64,000 nt of DNA from Brucella cytisi (GTDB lineage Bacteria; Pseudomonadota; Alphaproteobacteria; Rhizobiales; Rhizobiaceae), in assembly GCA_012103075.1 (NCBI GenBank), contig JAAVLQ010000003.1:930001-994000 (forward strand). Reading direction: 5' to 3'. Shown here piece by piece: positions 39,931 through 49,448 of this stretch (position 1 is its first letter; each line of letters opens with the position of its first letter). The notes beneath the pieces were generated by a model that was given only the letters and a program-made list of their open reading frames with translations, did no database searches and was not told the DNA's origin. The position numbers and the translations under genes are program-made.

Positions 39931-40980
39931 CTATCCACCGTTCTTGTCAACCTTCGGCTGAATGCCGGCTGCGGTCAATACCGAAGCGCGAGTTGACGCG
40001 TCAGGAAGCAATTCATTCAAAAGTTCCTGAAAATCCATGCGTCCGCGTCTGACAAGTGTTTCAAGCGCCTGAGCGGTCGGAGAATGCGGTTCTGTACGCC
40101 GAAAGAAACGTGCGACGCCAAGCAGAATTTCGAATGCCTCTTCCCTCGACTGAATTGATCCTTGTCTTGGCGGCGCGATGCTGACATCGGTTTTGCAGGT
40201 TCGCCCGCTTCTGCCACATCCTTGGCGCTGCCGGATTCTTCGGCCTGATTTTCGATCCCCGCCATTTCGCGGATTGCCGGGACGCTTCCTGCAGGACATG
40301 CCGAATGTTGGACGATGGCGGAGCGTCCTTGCCGCAGGTTTCATCCAGCATCTCGGTCAGGGCGGAAAAATGCGAGACGCAGCGGTCAATATGAGCCAGT
40401 TGGGTTCGCATTTCTGCTCCACCAGCTTCCGATGCCGCCTGATACAGGCTATCGCGTAACGAAGTTTCGCCCGGACGCTGAGCTTTTGATAATCCCAGAG
40501 TCCGAACCTGCCGTAAGTCTCGCCCGGGATCAGTGGTGCCAGACGCAATGACTGGATCAGGACACCTTCCCTCCCAAGCCGTTCAGTCCAGTCAGGGGCG
40601 CAACCTTATCCTCGAGCGGTTCGCGGGCAACAGAATGAAGGTCCGGCCAATGGGTCGTGACGAGTGAAGTAATGAGCTCCAGAGAATCGGCAAGTCCTTC
40701 AAATCCCCTGAGGCGAGATCTGAGCTTCTGCCAGCCAGCACAGAACTTCCAGATCTTTGGTATGTAGTTCCGTCAGCTGTATAGCAGAAGTATTTACACT
40801 GTTCCATAACGGAACAATGCCAATGGGGTCATCTCCCACTGCCGATCGTTCAGTTGTTCGGGCAGAGTTGCGAGCATCCTTAAGTTCATAATAAACAGCC
40901 TGCATTTGCGGATCAGGACGAACATCAATTCCACAAGGTTCTGTCTGCGAAACTGGTGCTATAAGCGCGCGGATATCCAA
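39931..40980 (-). CDS. tssA: T6SS protein TssA (ImpA), heavily frameshifted
   Basis: TssA proteins cap or organise baseplate and sheath assembly. The start MDIRALIAPVSQTEPCGIDV (TTG at 40980, or an ATG hidden by an indel) carries the ImpA N-terminal signature, followed by YYELKDARNSARTTERSAVG, then HTKDLEVLCWLAEAQ. After frameshifts come SLRLAPLIPGETYGRFGLWD, RTQLAHIDRCVSHFSALTEM with LDETCGKDAPP, and a C-terminal EAFEILLGVARFFRRTEPHS, then DASTRASVLTAAGI. About five frameshifts occur (near 40705, 40590, 40440, 40300 and 40130). Length is about 350 residues, the short TssA type. It is the first gene of the minus-strand operon and faces clpV. Confidence 0.88.
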
Positions 40981-41240
40981 AATGTTTCAACCCGTAACTG
41001 GAGCGATGTGGTTGCTCAAATACTTAATTTGTAAGGATAATCAAGCCTTGTCAATCATTTCAGATTTGTGTCAGCATCATGAACCGATTTGTTGTTGAAT
41101 GTAATAAATTGTGATTGGTTTGTTGCTTCCCATTTCACACAAAGCGGATAGTTGTGGCAAGAGAATTCTACCGACGTAAAATTGTATATGCATGATTATT
41201 GGAACGTTTCTAATGTTAATTGACGGGGACAGAAACACCG
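40981..41240. promoter_or_regulatory. Divergent promoter region between tssA and clpV
   Basis: A visibly AT-rich 260-base region separates the two T6SS operons and must contain promoters for both. Runs such as AATGTAATAAATTGTGATTG lie in the middle. No convincing pair of standard promoter boxes, sigma-54 site or long palindrome was found by eye. In Agrobacterium the matching region responds to the ExoR-ChvG/ChvI acid-sensing pathway; whether that applies here is unknown. Confidence 0.6.
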
Positions 41241-43885
41241 ATGACGCAGATCGATGTCCACCGTCTTGTGCAGACTCTGGAGCCTCAGCTGCATGGCGGT
41301 CTGGAGGCTGCTGCATCGCTGGCGGCCCGTCATGCGCACCCCACCGTAGAGGTCGCGCACTGGTTGCGCGCCCTTTTGGATGACGGGGTCATAACGGACC
41401 GGTTTGCCCTTGTCGGCCTTGATGCCGGACGAATTCGCGTCGCTCTGGATGAAGTCATTGCCGATCTGCCACGGCAAGACGGTGCCTCACTTACATTATC
41501 GTCCAGTGTGCTGGCGCTCGCTCGTGAAGCATGGCTCGTGGCATCGATGCAGTTTGGCAGGAAAACGATCAGTTTCTGGGATCTTCTCATTGCAGTGAAC
41601 TCCGACCCGGCACTGCGCATGCTGGTTCGCGGTATCGCTCCTGATTTTCGCAATCTCGACACCGGCCGGTTGGAAGAACTTGCTCAGGCGCAGGAAAAGG
41701 CAGACGACGAACCATCAGGAAATCCGTCTCGCAACGCCCCGCGGGATGATGAATTCCTCAAACTTTATACGCATGACCTCACGGAAGATGCCCGCGCGGG
41801 GAAAATCGATCCCGTCATTGGGCGTGAGCGCGAGTTGCGTCAGCTGATTGACGTGCTCATGCGCCGACGTCAGAACAATCCGATCCCGGTCGGCGAGGCT
41901 GGTGTTGGAAAGACCGCCGTTGCCGAAGCCTTTGCTCTGGCAATCGCAGATGAAAATGTCCCCGAAATGCTTCGGGCTGTGAGGCTCCTGATGCTCGACC
42001 TCAGCCTGCTACAGGCAGGTGCAGGAGTAAAGGGTGAGTTCGAGCGACGTCTCCACGGTGTCGTTGATGCTGTTCGTGCCTCGCCCGAGCCGATCATTCT
42101 GTTCATTGATGAAGCACATGGTCTGATTGGTGCAGGCGGACAAGCCGGGCAAGGCGATGCAGCCAATATTCTCAAGCCGGCACTGGCTCGTGGCGAGTTG
42201 CGAACAATAGCGGCCACGACGTGGAGTGAATATAAGCGCTATTTCGAAAAGGACGCCGCTCTGGCGCGCCGTTTTCAGCCGGTTAAGGTGGACGAGCCAG
42301 ACGAAGAAACCGCCATACGCATGCTGCGTGGCATTGCGGATGTGTTTCGCAAGCACCATGGTGTTCGTATACGCGAAAGCGCACTGGACGCTGCAGTGAG
42401 GCTTTCGGCCCGTTACATCCCGTCACGACAATTGCCTGACAAGGCAATCAGCCTGATCGATACGGCAGCCGCGTCGGTGGCTCTTGCGCGGCAGACTATT
42501 CCCGAGGCATTGGGTGCGCTCGGCAATGAGCTGCGTTTGATTGACACGGAAATTCATTGGCTGCGCCGGGAACCCGACTGTGACGTCAACGAATTGCGTC
42601 TGAACCAGTTGCGACCGCGCAGGGGATGAGCTTCAGGCGGAGATGGAGGCGCTGGAAGAGCGCCACGCCGCTGAGCTGACGCTCATTCGCAAGGCGGACG
42701 AGCTTGAGGATAACCGGCAATCAATGAAGGCGACGGCGATGACGCATACGCGCTCAGCGCTGCGGGCCCGGATAATGTTACCGCATTCCCCGATCGGACC
42801 CGGTCAACCAGACAGGTGGCGACGGCCGAACTCGACGCTATTCAGTCGCAGCTGGACGCAATCGTGGAGGAAGAGCCCCGGTTCCCCGCGTTGTCGATCG
42901 TGAGGTCATAGCAGCGGTTGTAGCCCGCTGGACCGGTATTCCGGTCGGCAAACTCCTCTCGGACCAGATACAGGCAGTTAATACTCTTGAAGAGCGGCTC
43001 GGCAGACGGGTGATAGGCCGGGACGCTGTTATCAGCCGGGTTGCCGCCGCAATGCGGATTTCACGGGCGGGCCTGTCAGATCCGCGTCGACCGCCGGCTG
43101 TATTTCTGTTCGCGGGAATGTCAGGCACTGGCAAGACGGAAACCGCCCCGGCACTCGCTGATATACTTTACGGCAGCAGTCAGTATCTGACGACCATAAA
43201 TATGTCGGAGTTCAAGGAAGAGCATAAGGTATCCCTGCTACTTGGTTCTCCTCCCGGCTATGTCGGTTACGGAGAGGGAGGCATTCTGACCGAGGCGGTT
43301 CGCAGGCGCCCTTATGGCGTCCTGCTGCTGGACGAAATCGACAAGGCCCATCCCGGGGTCCGGAGATTTTCTATCAGGTATTTGATAAAGGTGCTCTTCG
43401 CGATGGCGAGGGACGCGACATCGATTTCAAGAATACGACGATAATCATGACGGCAAACACCGGCTCTGAGCTGCTGTCTGTTCTTGCCGCGGATCCTGAC
43501 ACCATGCCGGAAGGCGAGGCACTCGAGACCATGCTTCTGCCGGAACTGCAAAAGCAGTTCAAGCCGGCGTTTCTTGGGCGCACGACAATTCTGCCGTTCA
43601 TGCCTTTGAGCACAGAAGCACTTGCCGGCATCGTTCAGATTCAGATCGAGCGCATCCGAGGACCGTGTGGGGGCAAGCTATGGTGCGCTGCTGGAGTTAT
43701 CGAAAACAGCCGTTGAAGCGCTGATTGCGCGGGCAAAATCCAGCGAGATGGGAGCGCGGGCGATCGAAGCAATGATCGCAAGAGATCTCATGCCGGTATT
43801 GTCGGCTTTCTTCCTCGATGCACTTATCGACGAGCGTGTCGTGAAAGGTGTCAGCATAGGTTTTGATGGTCAGCTTTTCCGGTAG
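41241..43885 (+). CDS. clpV: T6SS sheath-recycling AAA+ ATPase ClpV (TssH), frameshifted
   Basis: ClpV disassembles contracted TssB-TssC sheaths. The N-domain runs from MTQIDVHRLVQTLEPQLHGG through ASLAARHAHPTVEVAHWLRA. The first AAA domain has VIGRERELRQLIDVLMRRRQ, Walker A GEAGVGKTA near residue 220, GAGVKGEFERRLHGVVD and Walker B ILFIDEAHGLIGAG. A coiled-coil middle domain follows. The second AAA domain carries VVARWTGIPVGKLLSD, RVIGRDAVISRVAAAMRISR, Walker A GMSGTGKTE near residue 630, SEFKEEHKVSLLLGSPPGYV, LLLDEIDKAHP and KPAFLGRTTILPFMPL. About four frameshifts lie near 42620, 42800, 43365 and 43665. Length is about 881 residues. It heads the plus-strand operon with hcp and vgrG. Confidence 0.93.
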
Positions 43886-43978
43886 GGGAATTGGCTGTCG
43901 ACAAGGAATCCGCTGTGGCAACGGGATAAGCAGGAGCCGGACGGTGACGAATTGGCACCCTCCGCAGGAAATGCCGGA

Positions 43979-43994
43979 AAGGCGGTAACGCCTT
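43979..43994 (+). other. Small hairpin with GUAA loop in the hcp leader
   Basis: AAGGCG, loop GTAA (a GNRA-type tetraloop in RNA) and CGCCTT lie about 45 bases before the hcp start codon. Such compact hairpins stabilise mRNA 5' ends. The role is inferred only from its shape and place ahead of a gene that is normally very highly expressed. Confidence 0.35.
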
Positions 43995-44037
43995 GAGGAA
44001 TGAAATCAGCACGTTTTAGGAAAACAGGAGATACCAT

Positions 44038-44513
44038 ATGCCGATTTACCTGCAGATCGATGGCATCCGGGGCGACGCCACACACGAACAGCATCGCAAA
44101 TGGATGGATATCGAAGCGCTTCACTGGAACGTTTCGCGCAACATGAACACCTCGGCCGGTTCGGCCGCCAATCGTGAAGCCTCCGAGCCCACGATCTCTG
44201 AAGTTATCCTCACCAAGGTGAGCGACTCCTCGTCGACGAAGCTTTTCCGGGAAGCCTGCACTGGCCGTACCGGCAAGCGTGCCGTTGTTCACTGGTCACC
44301 ACAGGCAGCCCCGGTGAGACCTATATTGAATACTCGCTGACCAACACGCTGATTTCCAACTATTCGGTCGACACCAGCGGTGATCGCCCGATAGAGACAA
44401 TCAAGCTCAATTTCACCAAGATGGAAGTCAAGTACACCCCTTACGACGAAAACCAGTCGCCGCAGTCGCCAATGATTGCATCCTACGATCTGGCAACGAC
44501 GAAGTCGGCTTGA
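44038..44513 (+). CDS. hcp: T6SS tube protein Hcp (TssD), one frameshift
   Basis: Hcp hexamers stack into the inner tube and carry small effectors. It reads MPIYLQIDGIRGDATHEQHR, then KWMDIEALHWNVSRNM and EASEPTISEVILTKVSDSSS with TKLFREACTGRTGKRAVVH. After a frameshift near 44290 it continues ETYIEYSLTNTLISNYSVDT, GDRPIETIKLNFTKMEVKYT and ends in ATTKSA. Length is 158 residues, as in Agrobacterium Hcp, and the IYLQIDGI, TKxSD and LNFxKxEVkY-type motifs are all present. It follows clpV by about 150 bases and is followed by a strong hairpin before the immunity gene. Confidence 0.95.
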
Positions 44514-44525
44514 CCAATCTCTTTT

Positions 44526-44550
44526 CCGGAGCTGGTTATGCCAGCTCCGG
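44526..44550 (+). repeat. Perfect stem-loop just after hcp
   Basis: CCGGAGCTGG, loop TTATG and the exact complement CCAGCTCCGG, starting 13 bases after the hcp stop codon and ending 27 bases before the next start. The downstream bases ATCCTCGATCTTTGG hold no good T tract, so partial termination or 3' end protection of an abundant clpV-hcp message is more likely than full termination. Confidence 0.75.
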
Positions 44551-44576
44551 ATCCTCGATCTTTGGCGGAGGATATC

Positions 44577-44965
44577 ATGCGTCCCATGTTATCGGGTCTG
44601 GCATTGTGCGTGTTCTTACTCGGTTCACCTGAGCTGGTTCTTGCACAGGAAAGGACCGGATCCTCAGTGGGGCGGATTTGATTGCTGCACTGAAAGGGGA
44701 CTTCGCGCCAGAGACCTCTGACAAGGAACTCAAACGATTGCTGTCAACGGCGCGCGCGAGTGCATATGTGTCCGGAGTGGCCGATGTGCTGCAGAACCGC
44801 GAATGGTGTGGAGCCGGAGCCATTCTTCCGCATGAAATCAATGACCGCGTATTTACATACCTCAAGGATCTGGCACCTGAGAGACTGGATGAGAACGCTG
44901 CTTTGCTGGTCAGCCGGGCTTTATCGAAAGAGTTTCCTTGCCCCGGTAACCCGTCAAAGGACTGA
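44577..44965 (+). CDS. Tai-like periplasmic immunity protein, frameshifted
   Basis: A small exported protein beginning MRPMLSGLALCVFLLGSPEL with a signal peptide cleaved near VLAQE. After a frameshift near 44665 it reads LSGADLIAALKGDFAP, then ARASAYVSGVADVLQNREWC, GAGAILPHEINDRVFTYLKD and ALSKEFPCPGN. The two Cys residues (in REWCG and FPCPG) and the helical layout match the Rap1a/Tai group that protects the periplasm from Tae4 amidases. Length is about 129 residues. It directly precedes the amidase gene, in the same order as tai/tae of Agrobacterium next to hcp. GGAGGA lies ahead of the ATG. Confidence 0.75.
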
Positions 44966-44980
44966 TTGAGAGGATCGGAT

Positions 44981-45533
44981 ATGAACGTCACGTTCGATGA
45001 GCTCTACAGAAACTACTCCAGCAGTGATATGTCCCGCTCCAGTTATGTCGGACAACGCGACCTGTTCACCCAGATAGGTTGGGAGATGTATCTTGGTAAC
45101 CCGAACTATGAGAATACCTGTGCGCTGCGTGTCAGCCCGGCTTTTCTCGGGGCGGGGCACAAGATCTCGCTCAGGTCGCACAATATTCTGAAGGGGCCCC
45201 ATAGCGGCAAGGGGTTCAGGTCAACATGCGCAAGCTGGCTGACTTGCTGGCTACGCCACACTATCTGGGCGCTTATGAGCCATTTACGCCTGAAACCGCG
45301 CAACGCGGTATCGGCTCGCGGAAAGGTGTGGTCGCTTTCAACAAGATTCCGGGCTTTAGCGGCGGCGGTCACATTGATCTGGTACTCGGCGCAATCGACG
45401 CTGCCCAATGTGCATCTGGTTGTTATTACCGCTCCGAATCGATCTGGTTCTGGCCTTTGCGAGCAGGAACGGTTTCCTGACAGGCAAGAACATCCACATT
45501 GGTCGCAATTATTACAAACTGAAGGACAGATAG
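44981..45533 (+). CDS. Tae4-like T6SS peptidoglycan amidase effector, frameshifted
   Basis: A predicted cell-wall amidase delivered by the T6SS. From ATG 44981 (GAGAGGA upstream) it reads MNVTFDELYRNYSSSDMSRS, then WEMYLGNPNYENTCALRVSP, where the Cys of NTCALRVS sits at the Tae4 nucleophile place. After a frameshift near 45215 come MRKLADLLATPHYLGAYEPF, then RKGVVAFNKIPGFSGGGHID, where the His of GGHID is the second catalytic residue, and CYYRSESIWFWPL. A second frameshift near 45455 restores GKNIHIGRNYYKLKDR. Length is about 184 residues, normal for Tae4. It is paired with the upstream immunity gene. Confidence 0.85.
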
Positions 45534-45540
45534 GACCGCC

Positions 45541-46040
45541 ATGCCAAACTTCTCTACATCATCGGACAGGTTGCAAGTAAGGCCGGTTCAGCAAAACGAG
45601 CTGCCGCCGATAAAGCGCATGGGCCGCGGTCCTTCCTTCGATTACCTCTCATACGAAAATGGCCCCGCCAGATGGCGACGCGCGCCAATGCCGTCGGTGG
45701 CGCTGCATCGCTCTTTCGTATGGGGATGGAAGCGCTGAATGAACGGTCGCTTGGCGTCTGGCTACGAAAGTGGCTTCAGAATAATGAAGCCACCATCACC
45801 CAGAAGATGCAACAGCACGGTCACGCCGCTTTCGTTCTGCAGGTCAATTACGCAGTCTCCGACAGCTTCGAAACCCGGCAGTTCATGGCCCGCGATATCT
45901 ATCTTCTGGGTACCGTCCCGTCTACCAAGGATGCCGGTCAGATTCTAACGGCAGAAAAACTTTATGGGCCGAGCGTCGACGCGATTCCAAACCGGGGAAC
46001 CCGTTTCCAGTACGCTTATCTGGTGGGTGAGTATCGTTAA
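45541..46040 (+). CDS. Unknown T6SS-linked protein between tae and vgrG, one frameshift
   Basis: I do not recognise the family. It starts MPNFSTSSDRLQVRPVQQNE seven bases after the amidase stop codon. A frameshift near 45665 joins it to a frame with RANAVGGAASLFRMGMEALN, then ERSLGVWLRKWLQNNEATIT, QKMQQHGHAAFVLQVNYAVS, FMARDIYLLGTVPSTKDAGQ and TRFQYAYLVGEYR. The total is about 167 residues, mixed alpha/beta, with a tryptophan-rich helix and no signal peptide or membrane helix. The position between an Hcp-linked amidase and VgrG suggests a cargo, an adaptor or a spike-associated protein. The middle part, a helix followed by a beta-hairpin, recalls uncharacterised N-terminal parts of polymorphic toxins, but this is only an impression. 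Confidence 0.7.
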
Positions 46041-46103
46041 CAGACATAAGGAACGGCAAGCTCAATTTGCCGTAGCTTGAAACAACAGGGTGGTCTGACC
46101 GCA

Positions 46104-48487
46104 ATGAATGAACAACGAGACATAGACGAATTTGTTCAGGCGACGCGCGTCTTGCGAATGTCTTCTCCTGTTGGAGAGGACATCCTGCTACCTGAAAGAG
46201 TGACCCTTGACGAGGGAGTAAACGCTCTTTTTGAAGTCAATGTCTCCGTTCGTTCGAAACAGGACATCAAACCTTCAGACCTGATCGGAAAACTGGTTGA
46301 TCTTGAGGTCGAGGTTTCGGGGAACGATGGAGTTTATCGACCGATCAACGGTCTCGTTACAGATATCGGTAGGACCGAAAGCATCTCGTGGACTGCGCAG
46401 CTATGCATTGACCCTCCGCCCCCAGTTCTGGCTTTTGTCGCAGCGCACAGATCATCGCATCTGGCTTGATCAGACTGCTACAGAAGTACTTGAAAAACTG
46501 TTGAACGAACACGGATTGCCGGGTCCCGACCTGTCAGGCGTTGTGGGGGTCTCTTCCGAAGCTGCACTATAGCGTCCAGCATGGTGAAAGCGATCTTTCC
46601 TACGTTGTGCGCCGTATGGAGGAGGTTGGCCTGTTCTGGTGGTTTGCCCACGATAAGGGGGCCAGCACAAGCTTCATGTGGCCAATCACGCTTCAGGCTG
46701 GCTTGAACCTTCGGCGTCCGCGGGTGGTGAAAGCCGGGTCCGTCTGGCGCTGGGTAGCACAGATCGTAACCATATCAACAGCTGGCAGCAACACTTCACC
46801 TATGTTCCCGGCGCGCGCGCTGGTGCTGACTGGAATTTTGAAACACCCAGAACAGATGTTCGGGCGGCTACGCCCTCGCTCGTCTCGCTGACTGATAATG
46901 CCGGGCGCGAGATATTTGAGTATCCCTCTCGCACAGCAACGGTGGAAGAAGCAGAGCTTGCCGGTAAGCTGCGTATGCAGGCCAGCGAAGCTGATCACGA
47001 AACCATCCGGGCTGCCTCCAATATCCGTTTCACGGAGGCCGGACGGCGATTCCAGCCATATGATGTGGTAAATCCGGACGCCTCCTATGAGGAGCATGTT
47101 ATCACGCGCATTCGTCATCAGATCGTGGATACGACCTATGAAACAGCTGACGGGATGCTTGAATACCAGAATGCTTTTGAAGCGGTTCCCTCACGCGTAC
47201 CGTTGACGCCACACCGAAATGCACGCCGCCCCAAGGTCGAAGGTAACCAGATCGCGATCGTGGCAGGCCCCGGTGAAGAGATCCATACAGACAAATACGG
47301 ACGCATCAAACTTGCTTTTCCCCGGGACAGACGCGCCAAAAGAGACGGGTCTGATACCTGCTGGGTTCGTGTCAGTCAGGTCTGGGGTGGCGGAACATGG
47401 GGTGCCCGGGTTATTCCGCGCATCGGCATGGAAGTTCTCGTATCGTACATCGATGGCGATCCCGACCGGCCACTCGTTGTCGGTGTCGTGCCCAATCCCG
47501 ATAATATGCCCGCCTATGATCTGCCCGCCAATAAAACCCGCATGGTACTTCGGTCCAATACGCACAAGGGGCAGGGCTTCAACGAGATTACCTTTGAAGA
47601 CGAAGCAGGCAAGGAGAACCAGTTCTTTCATGCCCAGAAAGACCGCACCGAACGTGTTCTCAATGACCGCACCAAACGGATTGATCGCCATGAGGTGGCA
47701 TCGGTTGGAGGTAATCGCACGGTTGAGGTGAGCGGTAACCAGAAACATGAAATCGGCGGATCTGTGAACACTGTGATCGGTGGAACCGGGCCGATGGCAA
47801 CTTTGGCAATGGCGGGTGTTCAGGCCCTTTCTGGTCAGACAGCAGGACTTTTCTCACAGGCTGCACAGATTGCAGGTGGGAGCGGACCGGGTGTGGCCGC
47901 CTTTGCGACGACTCTGGCTTCATCGGCTCTCGGCTTTCTGGGTGCAGGCGGTCTCTCGGCCCGCGAAGGGGTTGTGTCCGGCCCTAACCCGCGAGCTGAT
48001 GCCGGCACAAGTCTGGCCGGTTCTGGCACTGGTGTCGGGGAGGCTGCGTCCAGTCTCTTCCCGTTATCCGGTATAGAGAACACGATTATCAGCCTCTTCA
48101 AATCCACTTCAATCGGCGTCGGTCAGGCCGAACAGATTGGTGTAAGTAAAGTAACGAATGTCGGATCAGCCTATATGGTTCGTGTCGGTCAGGAAATGCG
48201 GACTGATGTTGGAAAGAAAATCGATGTCGAGGTTGGCGAATTATACAATCTCGTAACACACGATAAATTCCATGGAGAAGCCAAGACATGGGAGGTTTTT
48301 GTTGATGATACAATTCGGTTATCCGCCCCGGTGGATATATTGAGATAAACAAAAAGGCATCAAACTTTATGCATTGAAAATAGATATTGAGGGTAATCGC
48401 ATTAATTTCAAGAAAGGGGGGCCGGGAAAGGGCGCCTCCTGCCTCAAGAAGATGTCCCAATCACAGACACCGTTTGTGAGGCTCTAG
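46104..48487 (+). CDS. vgrG: T6SS spike protein VgrG (TssI), frameshifted
   Basis: VgrG trimers tip the Hcp tube and carry effectors. It opens MNEQRDIDEFVQATRVLRMS, then SPVGEDILLPERVTLDEGVN (gp27-like domain), RPQFWLLSQRTDHRIW, SVQHGESDLSYVVRRMEEVG and LFWWFAHDKG. The gp5-like OB part has PGEEIHTDKYGRIKLAFPRD, DTCWVRVSQVWGGGTWGARV, IPRIGMEVLVSYIDGDPDRP and FNEITFEDEAGKENQFFHAQ. A Gly/Ala-rich hydrophobic insert (about 47790-48060) follows, then repeats such as TNVGSAYMVRVGQEM. Correcting a shift near 48330 gives the end GNRINFKKGGPGKGASCLK. Other frameshifts are near 46395, 46550 and 46680. Length is about 795 residues. The insert in the needle region is unusual. Confidence 0.93.
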
Positions 48488-48494
48488 CAGAGCC

Positions 48495-49150
48495 ATGGAA
48501 ACACCTGTGCTTGATCTTGCAGGAAATGATCAACTGGCTGATGTACAGCACGAAGTTCTTTCGGGGATCCACCGCCCACTTTTGCTGTCGTGGACGGTGG
48601 GTGTTTTGATGATCTGGCAGACGAACTTGCAGACAAGGGCATAGCGAGCAGGTCTTTGTTTCGAGACGGTGGTGACGAGGCTCTGCGTCGGGATGGCCCA
48701 TGGCTTGTACAACTGGTGGATGACCATTCGCGGGAACATATGGAGGCGCTGGCACTTGAACGGCCCTGCACGGTGTTTTGGTCATGTCCTAAAGGCGAGG
48801 AGGCATTGTGGCGGCATCTGCGAACCCTGAACCAAATTCTGATTCCAGATACCCGCATTCCTGACAATAACGAAAAATCTGGCCTTCCGATTAAATACGA
48901 GCGGGTGATCTTTCGTCATTGGGACCCGAATGTGTTGGCAAGCGTATTGCCGTTGCTGGATCAGCAGCAACTGGCCTGCTTATTCGGCCCAGCTGAAGTT
49001 ATTCTGATGAATGGGTCCAATTATGACGGTCTCAAGCGGGCAATAAGACCCCCGGAGCTTCCGGGTGGTCTGAATGGTCCTTTGCGTATAAGGCCATCTC
49101 AGATTGAGGAGCTTAAAAAGCAATGCTCCATTCATCAAGAATACGCATAG
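48495..49150 (+). CDS. DUF4123 effector-loading adaptor (Tap/TEC), first copy, frameshifted
   Basis: DUF4123 proteins are chaperone-adaptors that load effectors onto VgrG. It begins METPVLDLAGNDQLADVQHE eight bases after vgrG. A shift near 48570 leads to FAVVDGGCFDDLADELADKG, then IASRSLFRDGGDEALRRDGP, WLVQLVDDHSREHMEALALE, CTVFWSCPKGEEALWRHLRT, LPIKYERVIFRHWDPNVLAS, VLPLLDQQQLACLFGPAEVI and DGLKRAIRPPE, all standard for the family. Agrobacterium has the homologous tap-1 between vgrG and tde1. The frame extends into the start of the next gene (RIRPSQIEELKK), so the two may be one protein or the junction holds an indel at the A run 49115-49119. It is clearly paralogous to the gene at 51606. 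Confidence 0.88.
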
Positions 49151-49448
49151 CCGGGTTTTTGAAAGGCGAGTCCCACCAAATTTTTCGGGTATCGATGACA
49201 AGTTTTTGTGGGGCGCCACATTAGCAAGCGAAAGCAGTGCGGATGAGCTCGGCATAAAGACTGAGCGTGGCAGAGCCAGATGGGCTTACGTAATGATGTT
49301 GTCGGATGGCAAAGCAGCAAAGTTAAAGGAAGTTCGGAGTTATATTCAAGACGGTCGAGACAGTCCTGATAATCGTGTCAAATCGCTGATACAGCATACC
49401 GCCAATGCGATCCGGACTGGGGGCCTAGCCAATGGAGCGTTGGCATGA
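49123..49448 (+). CDS. Small helical T6SS protein between adaptor and DNase, first copy, frameshifted
   Basis: A mainly helical protein of a type often found after DUF4123 in T6SS clusters. It has MLHSSRIRIAGFLKGESHQI and, after a shift at the T run 49181-49185, SGIDDKFLWGATLASESSAD, ELGIKTERGRARWAYVMMLS, VRSYIQDGRDSPDNRVKSLI and QHTANAIRTGGLANGALA. The layout (helix, a loop after LGI with TER, a hydrophobic helix ending MMLS, then a C-terminal helix) parallels the protein at 52198, where LGINEERAQKRFCWLMLNSN occupies the same place. Upstream residues IRPSQIEELKK, read in the adaptor frame, match the other copy's MNPEQIREL, so the true start may be near 49085. Its stop overlaps the DNase start (ATGA). 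Its role, possibly effector loading, is inferred. Confidence 0.6.

Noticed and set aside
41155..41180. Possible sigma-54 promoter (TGGCAAGAGAATTCTA) between tssA and clpV
   Set aside because: The -24 half is close to consensus but the -12 half lacks TTGC, and the spacing is not convincing.
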